Source: Ceriagrion tenellum (taxonomy: Eukaryota; Arthropoda; Insecta; Odonata; Coenagrionidae). From it: DNA of 64,000 nucleotides. The stretch spans positions 96,668,848 to 96,732,847 of the forward strand of contig OY720643.1 of assembly GCA_963169105.1 (NCBI GenBank), in the 5' to 3' direction. A program made the translations under genes and the position numbers. Under the pieces are notes generated by a model. It saw nothing but the letters and a program-made list of their open reading frames with translations. It made no database searches and was not told the origin of the DNA. Below, piece after piece: positions 35,741 through 49,845 of the stretch (positions within the stretch are counted from its first letter, which is position 1; every line of letters starts with the position of its first letter).

Positions 35741-38700
35741 TTGCTATATGCGACACCATTTAGCATCGAATTCAAATGATTTCACTGCCCTTAAGGAATC
35801 CAATATCTTCACATCCATCCATAATCCTCGGAAAATAACCTTTCTCAATAACGATAAAGAGGTTATTATTTTAACAGTAATTAGTTTAATATCTTTATAG
35901 AAGCAATTACTTGACAATTTGTTAGCTGTAAATATCATCTAATGGTAAGTACAAAGATCCATCCAAAACCATGAAGTATACTCACATTTATATTTTGTTT
36001 GACCAATCAATTATTCATGATAGAAGTAGAACCAATAGAATAAGTCGATCTCAATATAATAACACAAACTTGAAAAGTCAAATAAAAAATAATTAGCTAT
36101 TCCTATAGGCATGGCATACAATGGAATGGCTTTTTATCCCATGAATATATAAATCTGCTCTCCAAAATTAGTTTTAATTATTAATTACGCACTGAGAAGT
36201 GGGAAGACAAATTTCAAAAATCTATATCCAAGTGAAATAGTTCAAAATTAGTATGATGCTAGAAACTTCCAAGTATTTTGATTAATGAAGAAAATGAGTG
36301 CCTGAGATAGTATAAAAATTATTTATAATGACTAGAAATAAGATACTTTAAACTATTTACTGACATTTGTTGAAGTGAAATAAACCATAGTGGTTATGTA
36401 CACAACGCAAAAGTAACATTTTATTTGAATATTAATAACTCTGGCCTCAGCTACAAAAAAACATCTCTGCATCAAAACCATCCCATGCGCAGGCTCATTA
36501 AAATCTCCGTTCCCGCAGCAGAGTATTAGCTTAGCCAGCACTTAAACTCCCAATTTAACTGGTGCGTTAATTGCCTGAGATTGTAAAAGTCATTCCACTT
36601 CCGCTGTGTCACATTATCTCGAGTAACCTAATTCATGGCAAGGAGAAGAAAGCAAAGTCGTTTAGCGTCACAAAGCAAGACTTTAGCCGTCTAACGATCC
36701 CAGTAACCATTTGAGGAAGGGAAAATTTAGTTAAAATGGTTTAATATTACCTTTTTAGCGCTTCAGATTACTTGTAAGACTTATAAATGTTGAAATTTTT
36801 TAAATTAATGTGAAATACTGAAAACTAAACATCGGCAAGTTATAAAAGGAATGGGAAGTTAGGAGTTAGAAGTAGTAGAGTTGCTATTCACCGGCATTTT
36901 ACAAAACATTCCCTGTAGAGGCATAGTTCGAAATGTAGAGGAGAACAAACCGACATTCTTATTTTCGCAGTCATTACTGGGATGCCAGAAGACTGAGAAT
37001 TCTTAAATTTAATATTCAGTACGCACGGTTGCATTTTGAAGATTCAGATGATGATTATGAAGATTCAAGTAAAAGAGATAAGGTTCGTTTAGGTCTTTGC
37101 ACTAAATATTGAGCCAGAGTGAATGATGACTGTTTCAGAGGTATTTCTTTGACCTCATGAATTCTCGGAAAACTGCGTTTTCTTTCTCCATGAATGTAGC
37201 GTAAAATTTTCAGATACAAGTAAAATATGGGGTCATGACTTTTAAATTATTGAACACCATTGGATCATACTTCATCTCTGATCTATTTTAATCTATCTTA
37301 ATATGGAAAGGTAAAAAATGACAAAAATGATTAAATGTTTCTACTTGGCAATCATTTTTCCATCCGCATTATCCTTCAAATTAAAGAATTTTCTGGTGTA
37401 TAAAATTTCAACACAACCATTTTTTTTTTTAACCGCCTCAGAGCAATATAGCTGGCTTTTAGTGGTCTTGACCTTCGAATAATTAACTTTGCCAATTGCA
37501 CTACTTATGCCATCACGTTTGTAAAACTATTTTCCTCATGATGTTTGCCACTGAACTGATGATGGTTGCAAATATTATTAGTGATCGTTGCATTCCTCCT
37601 TTATCAAATTCGTCCACAGTAATCAGAGTAGATTCAATTCCATTGACCTTGCCATTATCTTTTATTTTAACAAGATCAAACAGGGTATGATATAGAAGTT
37701 GTCTAGAAAGTAGCAGTCACAATTAATTAAAAATATTCCTATTTATATTACCATCATCATCATTATGATCATACAGGTACTAAATTGACGCTTAAAATGG
37801 TGGTGATAGTTCAAAAATTCGCACAGTCAATCAAAATATTTTGTTAGAACCTTTTATAAACGACTTTTCATCGTGTAATTAGTTCAGTAAAGTTGCGAAC
37901 ATTGCACGTGAGAGGCGTTTGGTGCATGAGCAGAGCAATTAAATAGTAATGGAAGAAAATATGTTAAAATTTAGATGAAACATAATTGTCCATTTTGTCA
38001 ATTAGAATAGCCCTTTAATCGTCATATATTCGTAGCCTCTCAGATGCTTACAACTTATTACGTGTTTTCATTAGGCCAGGAATATCTATTTTTAGTCCAA
38101 TTTTTGTTATTAAGGATGTACATCTAATAAATGACGTATACGTTTCATTTTACCTGGTTGACGTCTATTGCCGTAGATGTAGTACCCCCCTTCCAAAAGT
38201 ATTGGGATTGGCCGTATGAAGTGTTATTTACTTTCTTCTTATCTATGAAGTAGAACTTTTTATCCAGCACACTGGGAGAACTCCATTTGGTGGGTGGGTG
38301 GGTTTTTGGTAGATGGATATGTAAACATTTCCTTAAAAACTATCAATCTGTTTCACCAGAAATGCAGTACCTAAGGTTCGTAGAGTCTGAGGAATTCATT
38401 GCTTAAAAAGACGGCTCCCGGGCCACCAAATTTGAGCACTTTTTTACCACCATTATTTAATTGAAATCTTGTGTTTTTTAACTTTCAATCAGGATACGCG
38501 ATTAAAAATTTCACTCTTGGATGACAAAAAGAAAGATGTATTTAATTAGTGCAATTTATTTTATTAAAAATTTCTTTTTCGTTTATAAATTTCGTTTACA
38601 AGACCAAAATTATTATTTTCTCAGATTTATCATTCTCAAATTTATTATTTCAACAAGTACATTTTTTCTAGGCAACCTGAGCACCATTATCAGCTTTTGA

Positions 38701-39830
38701 CAGGAAACATTCGCCGGGCTTGTTACGGCTTGTCATATAATATTAAATGAGCTATATTTGAATATTTGTAGGTATTTATATATCTTTTTAATTCCCAATT
38801 TAGGATATAAAATAACGTGTTCAACTTATGCGGTATAGTGGCGTATAGAGTTGCCTGGGCGACTAGTTTGCAGTGACATTGCGCAGTATATTTTTTGCAA
38901 ATGTGCATATAACTATTTTTATTTTCTACAAAATAGGACAACAATATTTATTTATTTTCACTTAAAATTACAAAATTAATTCCAAAATTGAGTCACAAGC
39001 AGGAAAGTAAAGATAAAAATGCAGTTACATCAAACCCATCGGCCTCAAGTCTATTTCGGCAGATCAAATCATAAGATTACTGCGTGGAACATGCGGATTC
39101 CATTTCGGTCTAGAATGCAAATGTGGTTTTACTTTGCCCTAGATATTGCGCATGCTACTCACCAGCTCCAAATTAAAGCCGCAAGGAAGAATTAACTGAG
39201 GCTTTAGAAAGATAACGTAGGGACTCATCCTGAATTAAAGTAAACGAGCTTATTACCGGCGGTAACGCCAGCTGTTAAGTTACAAAGCGTTTGGATTAGA
39301 GGCATACTCGGATGTTCCAGCGTAGGCATTCACTATTGAGAGGATATTATCTCAAAGTGGCCTATCTCATTTCTAGAGTAGAATTACATTTTTTAAGGTA
39401 GACATTGCATATGCATATTCAAACATATGGTGATATTATAACGAAAGTTATAATTTAAAATGTAGAAAGTTGCAGAAAAAAATACCATAGTTTGAAACAA
39501 TTAGTTTCGAATCTGATTTTATTACTTTTTTGCATATTTCCATTGTCTTTATTTTACATGAGTACTATATGTCAAAACATGAAATATATAAAGTATTGAA
39601 ACAATATACACTATATTTAATGAAGCATGTGCCTTTATTTCGTATTCCAATCACATCACAAACTTAGTCGTTCTGCTCATAGCGCAAAATGCTCGCATCG
39701 TGTCGGAAATGAGGAAGAAAACAAATCGCATCTCTGTATCACGTTTTCATCAGAAAACCTTCCCAATAATAACTTGAAAAGTACTAGTTCCTCTAAAAAT
39801 ACGGACACAAAATGCATAGTGGCGAAGTGA
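35741..39830. other. AT-rich unassigned DNA
   Basis: Many short frames on both strands (for example 36353-36541, 37496-37690, 38723-38944, 39627-39830) with no recognisable family. A GGTGGGTGGGTGGG run lies near 38291-38304 and a T-run near 37421-37430. An acidic in-frame stretch at 37038-37080 is treated in the findings. No RNA gene or transposon end was recognised. Confidence 0.5.
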
Positions 39831-39837
39831 TATGGAC

Positions 39838-40110
39838 TATGAGCTGGAATCAATTCCCATTAAGAATGAGGAACGAGGTAACAATAGGGCGAAAGTGAGA
39901 GAACCCACTGACAGCAGAAGAAATGCACGCGCCACGAAAGGCGATATAAGAGTGGAGCAGGTAGAAGAACATGAGCTATAAATACGAGAGAGAATTTCAG
40001 AGAGAATCTGAGGAAACGAAAAGGATCGATACTTGTGATACGGAAGAGGAGTAAGGCAAAGGATTCGAGGGTAAAAACAGGAGAAAAGACACGAGGTGAA
40101 GAGTAACATA
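39838..40110 (+). other. Purine-rich island
   Basis: About 270 bp with strong G+A bias on the plus strand (GAGAGA, GGAAAC and GAAGAGG words) and higher GC than the flanks. The 90-codon minus frame 39837-40109 is open because of this bias and has no domain. Confidence 0.5.
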
Positions 40111-43100
40111 AATGAAATAACGGCAGAACGATCGAAGTATCGTTGGAAAAAAAAGTTGGAAATTATTCCTCATGTTGAAGTTATGGAAAATATGATGACT
40201 GCAGGATATTCACAGTAATATATACTAAGTGTTACAGTTCAAAGAGAGCATAAAAAGGCTAAATATAAATCAATTACTTTCGTGCTCCACTAATTTTAGT
40301 AACAGCCCCACAAGAAGCTAAATTATTTCGGTGCTATCCATCATTTGATTAAAGATAATCATTTGAATCACGAAATATAATATCAGTAGTAGCATAATTA
40401 ATACTTGCATCATATTATAGTTATGACAATAGTAAGTGCACACGGTACCGACCAATATATTTCAAAATTAAGTAAAGTCTTTTCAATCTAAGGGCCCCCC
40501 ATACAAGACACTTTTTTCAGTCAATTTTTCAAGTTATAGCCAAATATATAGGCCATTCCCTTAAGAACGCGTGACAGGTCTGACCTCAAGACAGATTTCC
40601 TTAAAGAGACCTTTGGTTGCGACCTTTTTGAATGGTAAAATGTGAATCAAATAAATTCAAGGAACAAAGTTAACAGGTTTCTTAATGCTAAGTTCAGAGT
40701 AACTGGTACCATGCATTTTAACCTTATTCCGCTTTTATCTGCACAATTTCAAATTAAATCCGAATAATATAGCTAGTATAAATGCTAGTATGACTTATTT
40801 GAGCCAGAAAACGATTCTATGTGATTACCTAGGGCACACAGCTCAGAGGTTTTATGCTAATGTGTTTACGTCAGCACGTGGTAATAAACGTCCGTCAAGT
40901 TTCTTACGCCACTTTAGTCTTTTCAACCAACCCTTCACCGTCTCAGCTCTTCTACTACGGTTGAAAGAAGTTAGATGCCGTTTACCGAGAAAATATATTA
41001 TCTTATTCAATGTCTGCGCATTGCGCACCTACTATACTTAGAATTTCTACTTGAAAGTACATTTATTATTTTATCTTCCACAAAAACTTCGAGTTTATTG
41101 CTGACTGGGTAAATAAAGTTTATTACCATTAACTATAAGCAACCTCAATTTAATATACAACAAGCAAATTAATATACAAAAATTTTGTTTGGCAAAAAGC
41201 CAGCTCACTACTAGATCGAAGTCACAGTATACACTTCGTGGAAGCTGTCACCTTCGCTCGGAAGAGCCGCAAGATAACACAGGCTACCGCACGCTCGTTG
41301 TGACTACCCGAGGCCAACTCAAGGTCTTAGTCGCATTGTATTTGTATCCTTAAGCAATCAAGGCATATATATATTTCAATCATGACATTATTCAGGCCAA
41401 AATAGAGTCTGAGTGTATCATCTTGCAAACTTAACATCACCGTATCTGTCTTGGAACTGCCTAACTGGACTGATTTTTAAGCCTATGGGCATACGTCAAA
41501 AATCCAGCCATCTTAAAAGGGGTTAGTATTTCTTCTTCAAGTTGAAGTGCATTCAATATTATGTTATTTTGCAATATGAACATTCCACAATAATTTATTC
41601 TTACTGGCAATGGTTATGACATCTAAAATGCTTCATCCACTGTCAAGGTGCTTATCCTTGGTAACGGCATTATAACGAGATTAGGCATGGTCGCCAAGAA
41701 TTCAATTTGGTTTGTACTTACAAAGTGATATGTTACTCTATGTAAGTCAATTCAGCAAAGTAAAGCTTGAAACTTTACCTAGTTCATTTATCCGATGGTA
41801 TTCATTATAGTACACTTCAAGTTAACCATGAAGCACCTGTGAGGTCTCACAAAACATATGTAATTCCTGAGGGACAGTAATTTTGACGCACCTACAACAT
41901 CAAACGTCATAATTAAAGGTCATTGATTACTTTCCCTGTTTTATAAAACCCACAATATATGCAGGGGGCTCAAAAGCAGAGTAGAGGGGACTGGAACAGA
42001 GTGCTCATTAATTCAGCAGGTAACATGTTCATGAGGGAGATAATTCCCATGAAACGATATTCATTGATCTGATGAGGTAAATATTGAGGTAATTAGGTAT
42101 AATTCATCTCCTCTAGGGCGTTGAACTTCCATTATTAACCAACTGATTAGTAGCATTAGAACAAATATATGGTGGTTCCGTCTAGGTGCGGCATTACACT
42201 GGATATTTGGACTACATATAGCTATCTAATTCTATATAGCAGTGTTAGGAACCAGTAATTTACAATAATTTCCATTTTGATCGCAGTTTCAGCAAACTAC
42301 GATCAATTTTAATTATGCATTTAAGACGATATTTACATAATTGAACCAAATCAATATCTTTTTGCTTCAATATCCAAATTTCATCTTCTGCATTAGCATT
42401 TAAACCCGAAAAAAGTCATGGCCACTTCAATATTTAGCCTCTATAATAGTGGTTCTCAATTACACCTTTCATATTAAACTCCACTGTATTCTTTTGCGCC
42501 TTTACTCATATTGTCCTCCAAATAGTTTATCGCTAATGATCATCTCGTTTCAAAAAGTAGTTGCGTCCAAAAAATCAAACCAAATGAAGATAAAGTCAGT
42601 TTGGTGAGTAAATCACTTAGGAAATTTCCTTGAAGCCTACTTGGAGAAAAAATATCGGAAACTCTTAAGTCCGATTGAAAGGTTTGCACACAGGAGATTA
42701 AGGGCTCCAAATTAGATAACGGCATGGATCGTTTAGCAAAGCAGTCGTCAAACTTCACATATGACAAAAGCAATTCAAAGCAATGTCCATTGTTGGGGTG
42801 AAGAGCAGTATCACGTATCTCGAAAAATAATCGACTCCTTAGACAAAGCCATGGGCTTAAAAAATTAATATTGGCATTATATATTCCGGCGGAAGAAATC
42901 TAAAATACTTGAATACCATTATAAATAATTTTAAAACACAAAAACAATTTATACAAGAATAAATTTGATTTTACATGTATCTCAATTTAAAATATACCCA
43001 CACGGCCATCCATCACACTCATATAATAAATTCAGCCTAGAAGCACATTATTTTTGAAAAAAAAATATTAACACTCCCTTTCTTCATATGAAAACCAAGA

Positions 43101-46100
43101 TGGGAAACTTTATACAGTTACCATTTATGCATTCGTCCTAAATACAATCAAAATATGTAAAATATGATATCAAAAGGGTTACTGTAGAAAATACATGAAT
43201 AAAACTACGAATCACTTACTGATAAAAGGAGTCGAGATCTAAATTTTCGATTTTTAAATGGCTACGAAATCCAACTTCTACAAAAAGCAGACAGTGAGCG
43301 CTTTGACAACTTTCTCACTACAAAGAATAAGTTTATTTCCCAATTAAAAAAATAAAATCGCAAATAATGTGGAGCTATGCAAAAAAAACGGAGAGAGGGA
43401 GAGTTATATTTCCCTTGTTATAAACAACAAAGGAATAAAACCGAGAACTCCATCACGGAGGCCTGGAAAAACAGAAATACTGATTTTTCCCTCCAATTTT
43501 CCTTAATTTGCACCAATCGCTTTGAATCCACCATTTGGTGATCAAATGCATCACGATGGAAAATGGGGGAGGATTTCCAGGGATTGCGTAATTCGCAACG
43601 CACCCGTTGATTCCAGTTTCAGATATCTAAGGTCGAGAGGGAGGTCATAGACCCTCGCCTGCAGCGACGCCGAGAAAATAAAAATAATATTACACAAGGG
43701 ACATAGAAATGAGTGATGGTAGTCTAAGAAATCCGATTATTTTAAAAGGCGAAACATTCGGTCGGATTCAAGGAGTCAAACAAAGTAAAATATTGCTTTA
43801 AACTTGCAATGAACCAGAATGCAAGAAGGAACTGTAGAAGTAAAATTTCAAAGATGTTGCACCTTCTTAGATCATTTTCTCAATAAATAGGAATAGAATT
43901 CCAATGGAAAAATTCATAGGCGTTCATTTTAGTGGCGGACAGTAAGAGTATTATGGAAATGTATAGCAAGCATATCTAACAATAAACGAGCAGCATATAC
44001 CGGCATTTCATGATATATAACCGAGAAAAAATATATAAATCAACCTTTACCAAAAAATTAAATGATTGAAATGGAAACATCCTTGCGTAGTTCCCCTAGA
44101 GGAAATGATTTTTTTTATATTTTCGCGCAATAATAAATATGCCAGCTAGAAACATAATTCTTACTTCATTATTAATCATTAAATGACATACGTACATATA
44201 CAATTGTATTTGATCAGTGAACGAATATTTCCTCACATGGGTGGAATCATGAAATAGCAAATTGTAAACCCTTTTAATGGTGTGTATAATATTCCCTGTA
44301 AGCAAGGATGGTTGGAGCATCGCTATGAAAGCGGGAGGGGCCTAGAACAATAGGGTGAGACGTGAAGTGGTGATTTACATTTATCAGTGAAAATATCATC
44401 TTCAATTGATTTTGCAAACTTGATTTTTCACTAAAGTGACGCCAGAGGCAGCCCATTTTATAGCTGCTGGTTTTTTACTAAAAAATTCACGTGACCCACA
44501 ATGATGCCTTTTTTGGTCTAATTGCTACTATTAAAAATGGATAAAATACGTGTAATAAAATAATAAAGCTGGTACGCCTACAACTGAAAAAAAATCAAAG
44601 ACAATTTTGAGAATAAAGGACACAAAATAGTAGAGGATGAAGAGGATGTCCAACGAAAGCCTGATTTAAAGAAATGTGATTCACCAATAAAGATTGCATT
44701 AAATCAATATAGCCACTTCATGGTTGAAATATAAATGCCAATGAATACTTCAGCACAGTTGCTTTCAGCACATTGGAATAATGTCTCCGAATTTCTATAT
44801 ATATCTTCCCTCAGTTAGCATTCATATATGAATCAAATCACTGTCGACAAAACCAGCCTCGTTTGATATTTTTTATTTAATTAAAAGAATTCGGAAACGT
44901 AATTCCGATGGGTAACTTTTTAAAGCAGTGCACGCTCCTAATATAAAAAAGGTCACACGACCATTTCTAAATATTTCAAATTAATAATTTTACCTTTGCT
45001 GCGGTAATCCCTCGGTGATACATATTGCGTATCCAACAAGCGTTACGTTCACCCTGTAACAAAAAAAATCAATTATATAAATGCCTTAACCAATAGCTAA
45101 AACCATAGAAAGGTTAAAAGAGGCACTAACTCTGAGTGAAAATAGAAAAAATTAGACTTAAAAAATAATTTATACGGCAATTATCAAATTTTTAAGCATT
45201 CAATGAACTTGTAAACTATGTTAATAAAACTAAAACACAGTCCTCAAAAGCAAATTTCAGCGCGAAAGAGGAACTTTGAGAATAGTATTGGATATTTCTT
45301 AATTATTCTTGGTAGCCATTATAGTTATACGAGTCCCATGTACTTGGCTCTCACATTCCTAGCAAACCCATGGAAATCCTGCCAAAAGTGTGAAAATATC
45401 AGGGCAAAGATTTAGTATGATTTATTGTCGATGTTGCAGAAATCAGGGATTTAAAGTAACTATTGATAGTTACAAAAGTAATTTTGTTCCAATCAAGGGC
45501 AATCATTTAACATATTCAACACATAAATCAAGACTGGAAAAACCTATTTGGTAACAAAGAGTCGATAGCCCCATTTTCAATGGATAGTCAACTGCACAGA
45601 GTTTTCACGTAGAAGTCTCTTGAAATCATATGATACAAAACGAGACGAATAAAAAAGAAAAGATGCTAGGCTTGTTTTACAAACATATTTGGTTATTTAA
45701 ATTCAGGTACACATGAGGTCGAGGAGGGCATAGCTCAAATTCAAATTGTTTTCTGAATACATACACAGAAATTAGTATAGATAAGTAATTTTATTTATCA
45801 CACCAGACAATGCAATAGATAAAGTTGAAACCAAAAAGAACCAAATACTTTGATTACCATTACCACACCTAGTAATTTATACTGGCTGCGTAAGTTCTTA
45901 ACGGCAACTTCACTAAATGCAAATGTCTAAAATAAAATACAATAAATTTTAACAGAGACGCTAAGTAATTCATGTACCTGGTGGCATCCAACAGCTGTTA
46001 TATTAAAAATGTTTCTAAATATTGGTTTATTAAGCAAATTCTAAGTTGAATGTACACCTAAACAAAATATAACCCTTTACGAGAATAAAAGGACTAAATG

Positions 46101-46270
46101 CTCGCATAGTCAATTTAGCGGGCCTGACATAAATCATTTTGAGGGGATTACACCTTAATATTTCGCCGCAGGTTCGTCAGTTGAACGTTTTCATTCGAGA
46201 AACGACTCGCAATAAGGACTTGATGTGTACTTTGAAGACCACACATTGAGGATACTAAACTCGTGTGACG
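40111..46270. other. AT-rich unassigned DNA
   Basis: Six kilobases without a recognisable gene. The frames at 40790-41041, 42540-42773, 43418-43603, 44096-44320, 44274-44456 and 45218-45415 have no domain. A GC-richer patch lies at 43540-43680, and another at 41225-41340 with several CGC and CGA words. No repeats or RNA genes recognised. Confidence 0.5.
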
Positions 46271-46470
46271 GGTCTGACAAGAACGAAGAAACGACGACAG
46301 AAACGTTGGGAGTGACAGTAAATGAAAGGGGAGTCAGGGCTAAAGTTTGAGAGAATAAGGAGCTTTAAGCGGAGAAAAAGGGTGAGAGACAAGGTGAAAA
46401 GCAAATTAGAAGTGGGGAATACCATTTAAGAGGCAGAAGAATACGAGCTGAGCCCAATAATAGTAGCAAT
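46270..46470 (+). other. Purine-rich island
   Basis: Plus-strand G+A-rich block (GAACGAAGAAACGACGAC through AAGGTGAAAAGCAAATTAG) with little coding potential. Same type as the other purine-rich islands. Confidence 0.45.
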
Positions 46471-47611
46471 GTGTACAAACCTTCAAGTCAAGGAGAAGAC
46501 CGACAAAATTTCTGTAATTCTTGAAAAGAAGACCCAAATATAGTTTAATATCTATGTTATCGTTTTCGTCTATATATTTCCCATATCCCGGTGATTATTT
46601 ATGCACCGAGGTAAATTTGTCTTATTTAAGATACATCTGTCCCTTGTAAAAGATCTATAATTTATATTCAGAAATTATTTAGCTGATTACATATCTTTTT
46701 AGTAATTACTTAGGTCTGTAAATCATGAAAAAATCGACCAGTTGAGCGGGTGTGATGCATCGTCTTGAGTACGTGATGGAAGAATACCAAATAATGATAT
46801 TCCGAATATGGAAAGGAGCGTACATCGACGGTTTGATAATGCTGAGAGAAGGGATAAGGATCTGATAGTTTAACTCATTCGTGATAAAGGAGTAATTATC
46901 CTGACAGAAATGAGCACACTGAGAAAGTCTTTGGCAAAGTCGAAGGGTATTACTAAGTTTGCAGGAAATATTAGGAATATAAAGGCCGCTTTACACGAGA
47001 CAATTACGGTGGATCCTCCGAGATAGGACATAATTTTATTCATTTCTTTTGGGGATACCTACTAATGGGAAAATATGCACCTCAATAGATGCATATAACA
47101 AAATATTACCTTTTAAGCCACTTTTTCTCATTTTTAACTTGAAATTATATGGTGTATGACGGGAGAAAGGGAAAAAACACGTATAATAATAGCATATTTT
47201 CTATTTAGTTTATAAAACGAAAAGTTTCGAAATATTTATGATAAATAAAAAAATGCATCTTACCGTCTTACTTTTTAAATTACTAACAATCTAATAAAGG
47301 AATTAAGGTAAAATGTGGTAATTTCATATGAATGGCGCTGCAATTGAGGTGTACGACTACAAAATGTGGTCATGAAAAATATAATTGCGGAATGAGTGGT
47401 ATTTTCCGAGTCTTAATTTCGATTTCAACGACTGGTAACGCTTTCCATCAGGGAAAGCAGAATTTTTAAACCATTCCAAAAAAGGTAGAAATTTAGTATT
47501 TGTTTTGACACATACGGTGGCAGTGGAATCTCCTTATTTGCACAACTTAATTGCAAGAACACGGTCACAAATTTAGAGCTCGAGCCACTTTTCCACCTGT
47601 CGTTTTCCAAT
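46471..47611. other. AT-rich unassigned DNA
   Basis: No gene recognised. The minus frame 47425-47610 has no domain. Near 46980-47010 the text AAGGCCGCTTTACACGAGAC resembles a DNA-transposon terminal repeat, but no matching inverted copy was found nearby. Confidence 0.5.
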
Positions 47612-47623
47612 GCATTTGCGCAT
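47612..47623. repeat. Target-site duplication, left copy
   Basis: GCATTTGCGCAT, identical to 47942-47953, directly next to the ATGA-repeat tail of the RTE insertion. Confidence 0.85.
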
Positions 47624-47941
47624 CATTCATTCATTCATTGGTCGTTCAATCTTAAGACTGATTGACTGCAGACCTCCATCCTTCCCTGTCCAATGCTAGT
47701 TCCCTTACCTCCTTGTGTCTCTTCCTATGTACTTCCCTCTTCACTTGGTCCAAGAATTTATTCCTGTGTCTTTTCCTCTGGGGACTTTTCCCTCTATTTT
47801 GCCTTTAATGAGGTTTTTCACAAAAATTGTGTCTCAGGGTGTGTCCAATCCATCTTGTTCTATTTTTCTCTATGGTGTTCCATATGATCCTTTCCTCTTC
47901 CACTCTTATGTGCACTTCATCAATTCTATTTTGTCCGTTCA

Positions 47942-47953
47942 GCATTTGCGCAT
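47942..47953. repeat. Target-site duplication, right copy
   Basis: GCATTTGCGCAT, identical to 47612-47623, directly next to the truncated 5' end of the RTE insertion. Confidence 0.85.
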
Positions 47954-48179
47954 GCATTCTTGAAATTCATCCCTTTGTACAACGCAAAAGACGACGATAG
48001 TTTTTTAACCAACACGAGTCAACTTTGAAGTGCCGTGTCGGTGAATTTCGCCCTCCACAGAATCAAAAGTAAATTACTTTACCCACACCCAGAAGGAATG
48101 ACGAGATAAGTACGTGGAAACATGTGAATCTTCACATCACATTGTCATATGATTGAATACTATCAGTGAGCTAACTTAT

Positions 48180-48545
48180 TCAAATTGGCCAATACAGGCA
48201 GTAGGTTGCCTTTCGTCATTGTATAGCAATGTGCCATTTCGGTAAGAGCTAAAAGAAATACTTAGACGATCCATAGGGGCGAAGGAAAGAGAAAGAAAGA
48301 TGTCAAAGAAGAGAAAAAATACAAAAGGGAACTGAGGGAAAGAAGAGTTGGGTGCGGTGGCGGGTGCTCGAAAACCATTTTTGATCGATATTTCCCGCAG
48401 CTGCCGCGCGGGAGCTAGGGCGCTGAGTGAGAGCAGAAGTTGAGAGGAGGTGCGAAAAAGAGAAGCCAAGGAAGAGGGAGTGTGGGGTGGTGACAAACTG
48501 GGGTCCGCTCCACAGCCCGTATGCTGCACTGCGCAGACAACGGGG
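48180..48545 (+). other. GC-rich, purine-rich island
   Basis: Strong G+A bias on the plus strand (about 48270-48350 and 48420-48490) with a CpG-rich core near 48350-48420 (GCAGCTGCCGCGCGGGAGC). Minus frames 48176-48529 (117 codons) and 48303-48611 overlap in different phases and look composition-driven. A promoter or enhancer is possible: this is among the most CpG-dense short blocks of the window. No gene could be attached to it. Confidence 0.45.
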
Positions 48546-49845
48546 AAATAAATCGGAGATTGCTGTTGTCAAGTAAAAAAACAATAGAATATGCATATTT
48601 GGACTAAGCATGCGATAATAGAGATATTAAGGCTTGTACATGCGTTATAAATTAATAAACACCAACTCTTTTGAGGTGGAGGTAAGATTAATCTCCAATT
48701 CTGGAGGCTACTTAAAGGTTAAAGTTTGTCAACCAGAGTCAACTTCGTTTTATCGCGTTCTCTATAACAAACGTTCGTCGAATTAGTTTCTAGTCTGTAA
48801 ATCATAGCTGAGGCTCAGCAAATATCCATTTCACTAATGTTTAAAATTGCATATTTTTTATCTGATTACTTTAAGACTGTTTAAGATGTAAAAATTCCGC
48901 GTGACTCTACCATCTTAAGAATGCAGATTATGGAACCATATTATTTCAATTTGGGCCACTCAAACTGACCCTTAGTGGAGCCTCAGGTATTTTAGGAAAA
49001 ACTTAGGCACTAAATAACTTATAAAGCAACATCTTAAGACTCAGTTGTTAACAATGTGTTCCTGTATAACACACACTTGATTATATATTGTGACCCCCAC
49101 CTCACTGGCTTAAAGGGAAGAACTGACCCGGGGAAGAAGACACAGATAAAACGAGAAATACTAATGTCAATTGGGACTACCGCCGGCTGAGCTAGAAGTT
49201 GAAGGACATAGTCAAAAAATAATAGCATACACACGATTGGGGAAGTTGCTTTCAAGCAGAAAATATATTATTAAAATGGCAAAAAATACAGTACTTATCC
49301 ACACTCGTAGACATTCTTACTGCACAAAATAAAGACGACCAAAAATCATTTTTCACACACTTCCTTAATGTCAGCTTTCAAAACAAAAGGAAGGAAAAGA
49401 AACGAGCCCTCCTCCTTTCGATGCACGTCCTATAATATCCTGGCAATTCGTCAGCGCCATCAGTGTCCAGCTAATCAGACAAAACGAATGAGGGGAGCAG
49501 AAGCAGACGAAAACAAACAAGCGACGTGCGGACTCCGCTTTACGACGCCACATTATATTAATTCAGAAATAGTGATTACAATGTACAATTTTTAACCAAA
49601 ATGTTAACTCTGACACACCTACATGGTGATAATTCTTAAAAAGGTATCAAAATGATTAATAAAATTTGAGTAATGAAATCTGATGAATGAAATAAAAGAA
49701 TTAAAAATTAATTAGAAAACCATCTGTGCTCCGTTCGTTTATAGTTACATAAACAAGGAGGATAATAGAACAGGGTCATAGACTAGAGCCCAATAGTTTC
49801 GGTGATGGTGTTCACCCACCAAAGACATCCAAAAGGTGTGACTTT
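48546..49845. other. Unassigned DNA
   Basis: AT-rich, with a GC-richer patch at 49370-49560 whose plus frame (49368-49595, 75 codons) and minus frame (49371-49553) overlap. Neither shows a domain. Confidence 0.45.

Larger units (their letters stand above)
47612..47953 (-). mobile_element. RTE-type LINE C-terminal tail, copy 2, with 12-bp target-site duplication
   Basis: Minus-strand, 5'-truncated RTE insertion. The coding part reads DEVHIRVEEERIIW, TRWIGHTLRH, then FVKNLIKGKIEGKVP, and, after two frame changes, NKFLDQVKREVHRKRHKEV and LALDREGWRSAVNQS, ending near the stop at about 47632-47636. This is the standard RTE C-terminus. The element ends in an (ATGA)4-like tail (47624-47640 on the plus strand as ATTC repeats), typical of RTE. 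The 12-bp direct repeat GCATTTGCGCAT flanks it at 47612-47623 and 47942-47953. An intact duplication implies a fairly young insertion of about 320 bp. The plus frames 47693-47887 and 47715-47963 are antisense shadows. Confidence 0.9.

Noticed and set aside
46980..47010. DNA-transposon terminal inverted repeat (GGCCGCTTTACACGAGAC)
   Set aside because: No reverse-complement partner found within several kilobases and no transposase text.
47693..47963. Plus-strand frames as genes
   Set aside because: Antisense shadows of the RTE tail on the minus strand.
48176..48611. 117- and 102-codon minus-strand frames
   Set aside because: They overlap in different phases within a purine-rich island; no domain or splice support.
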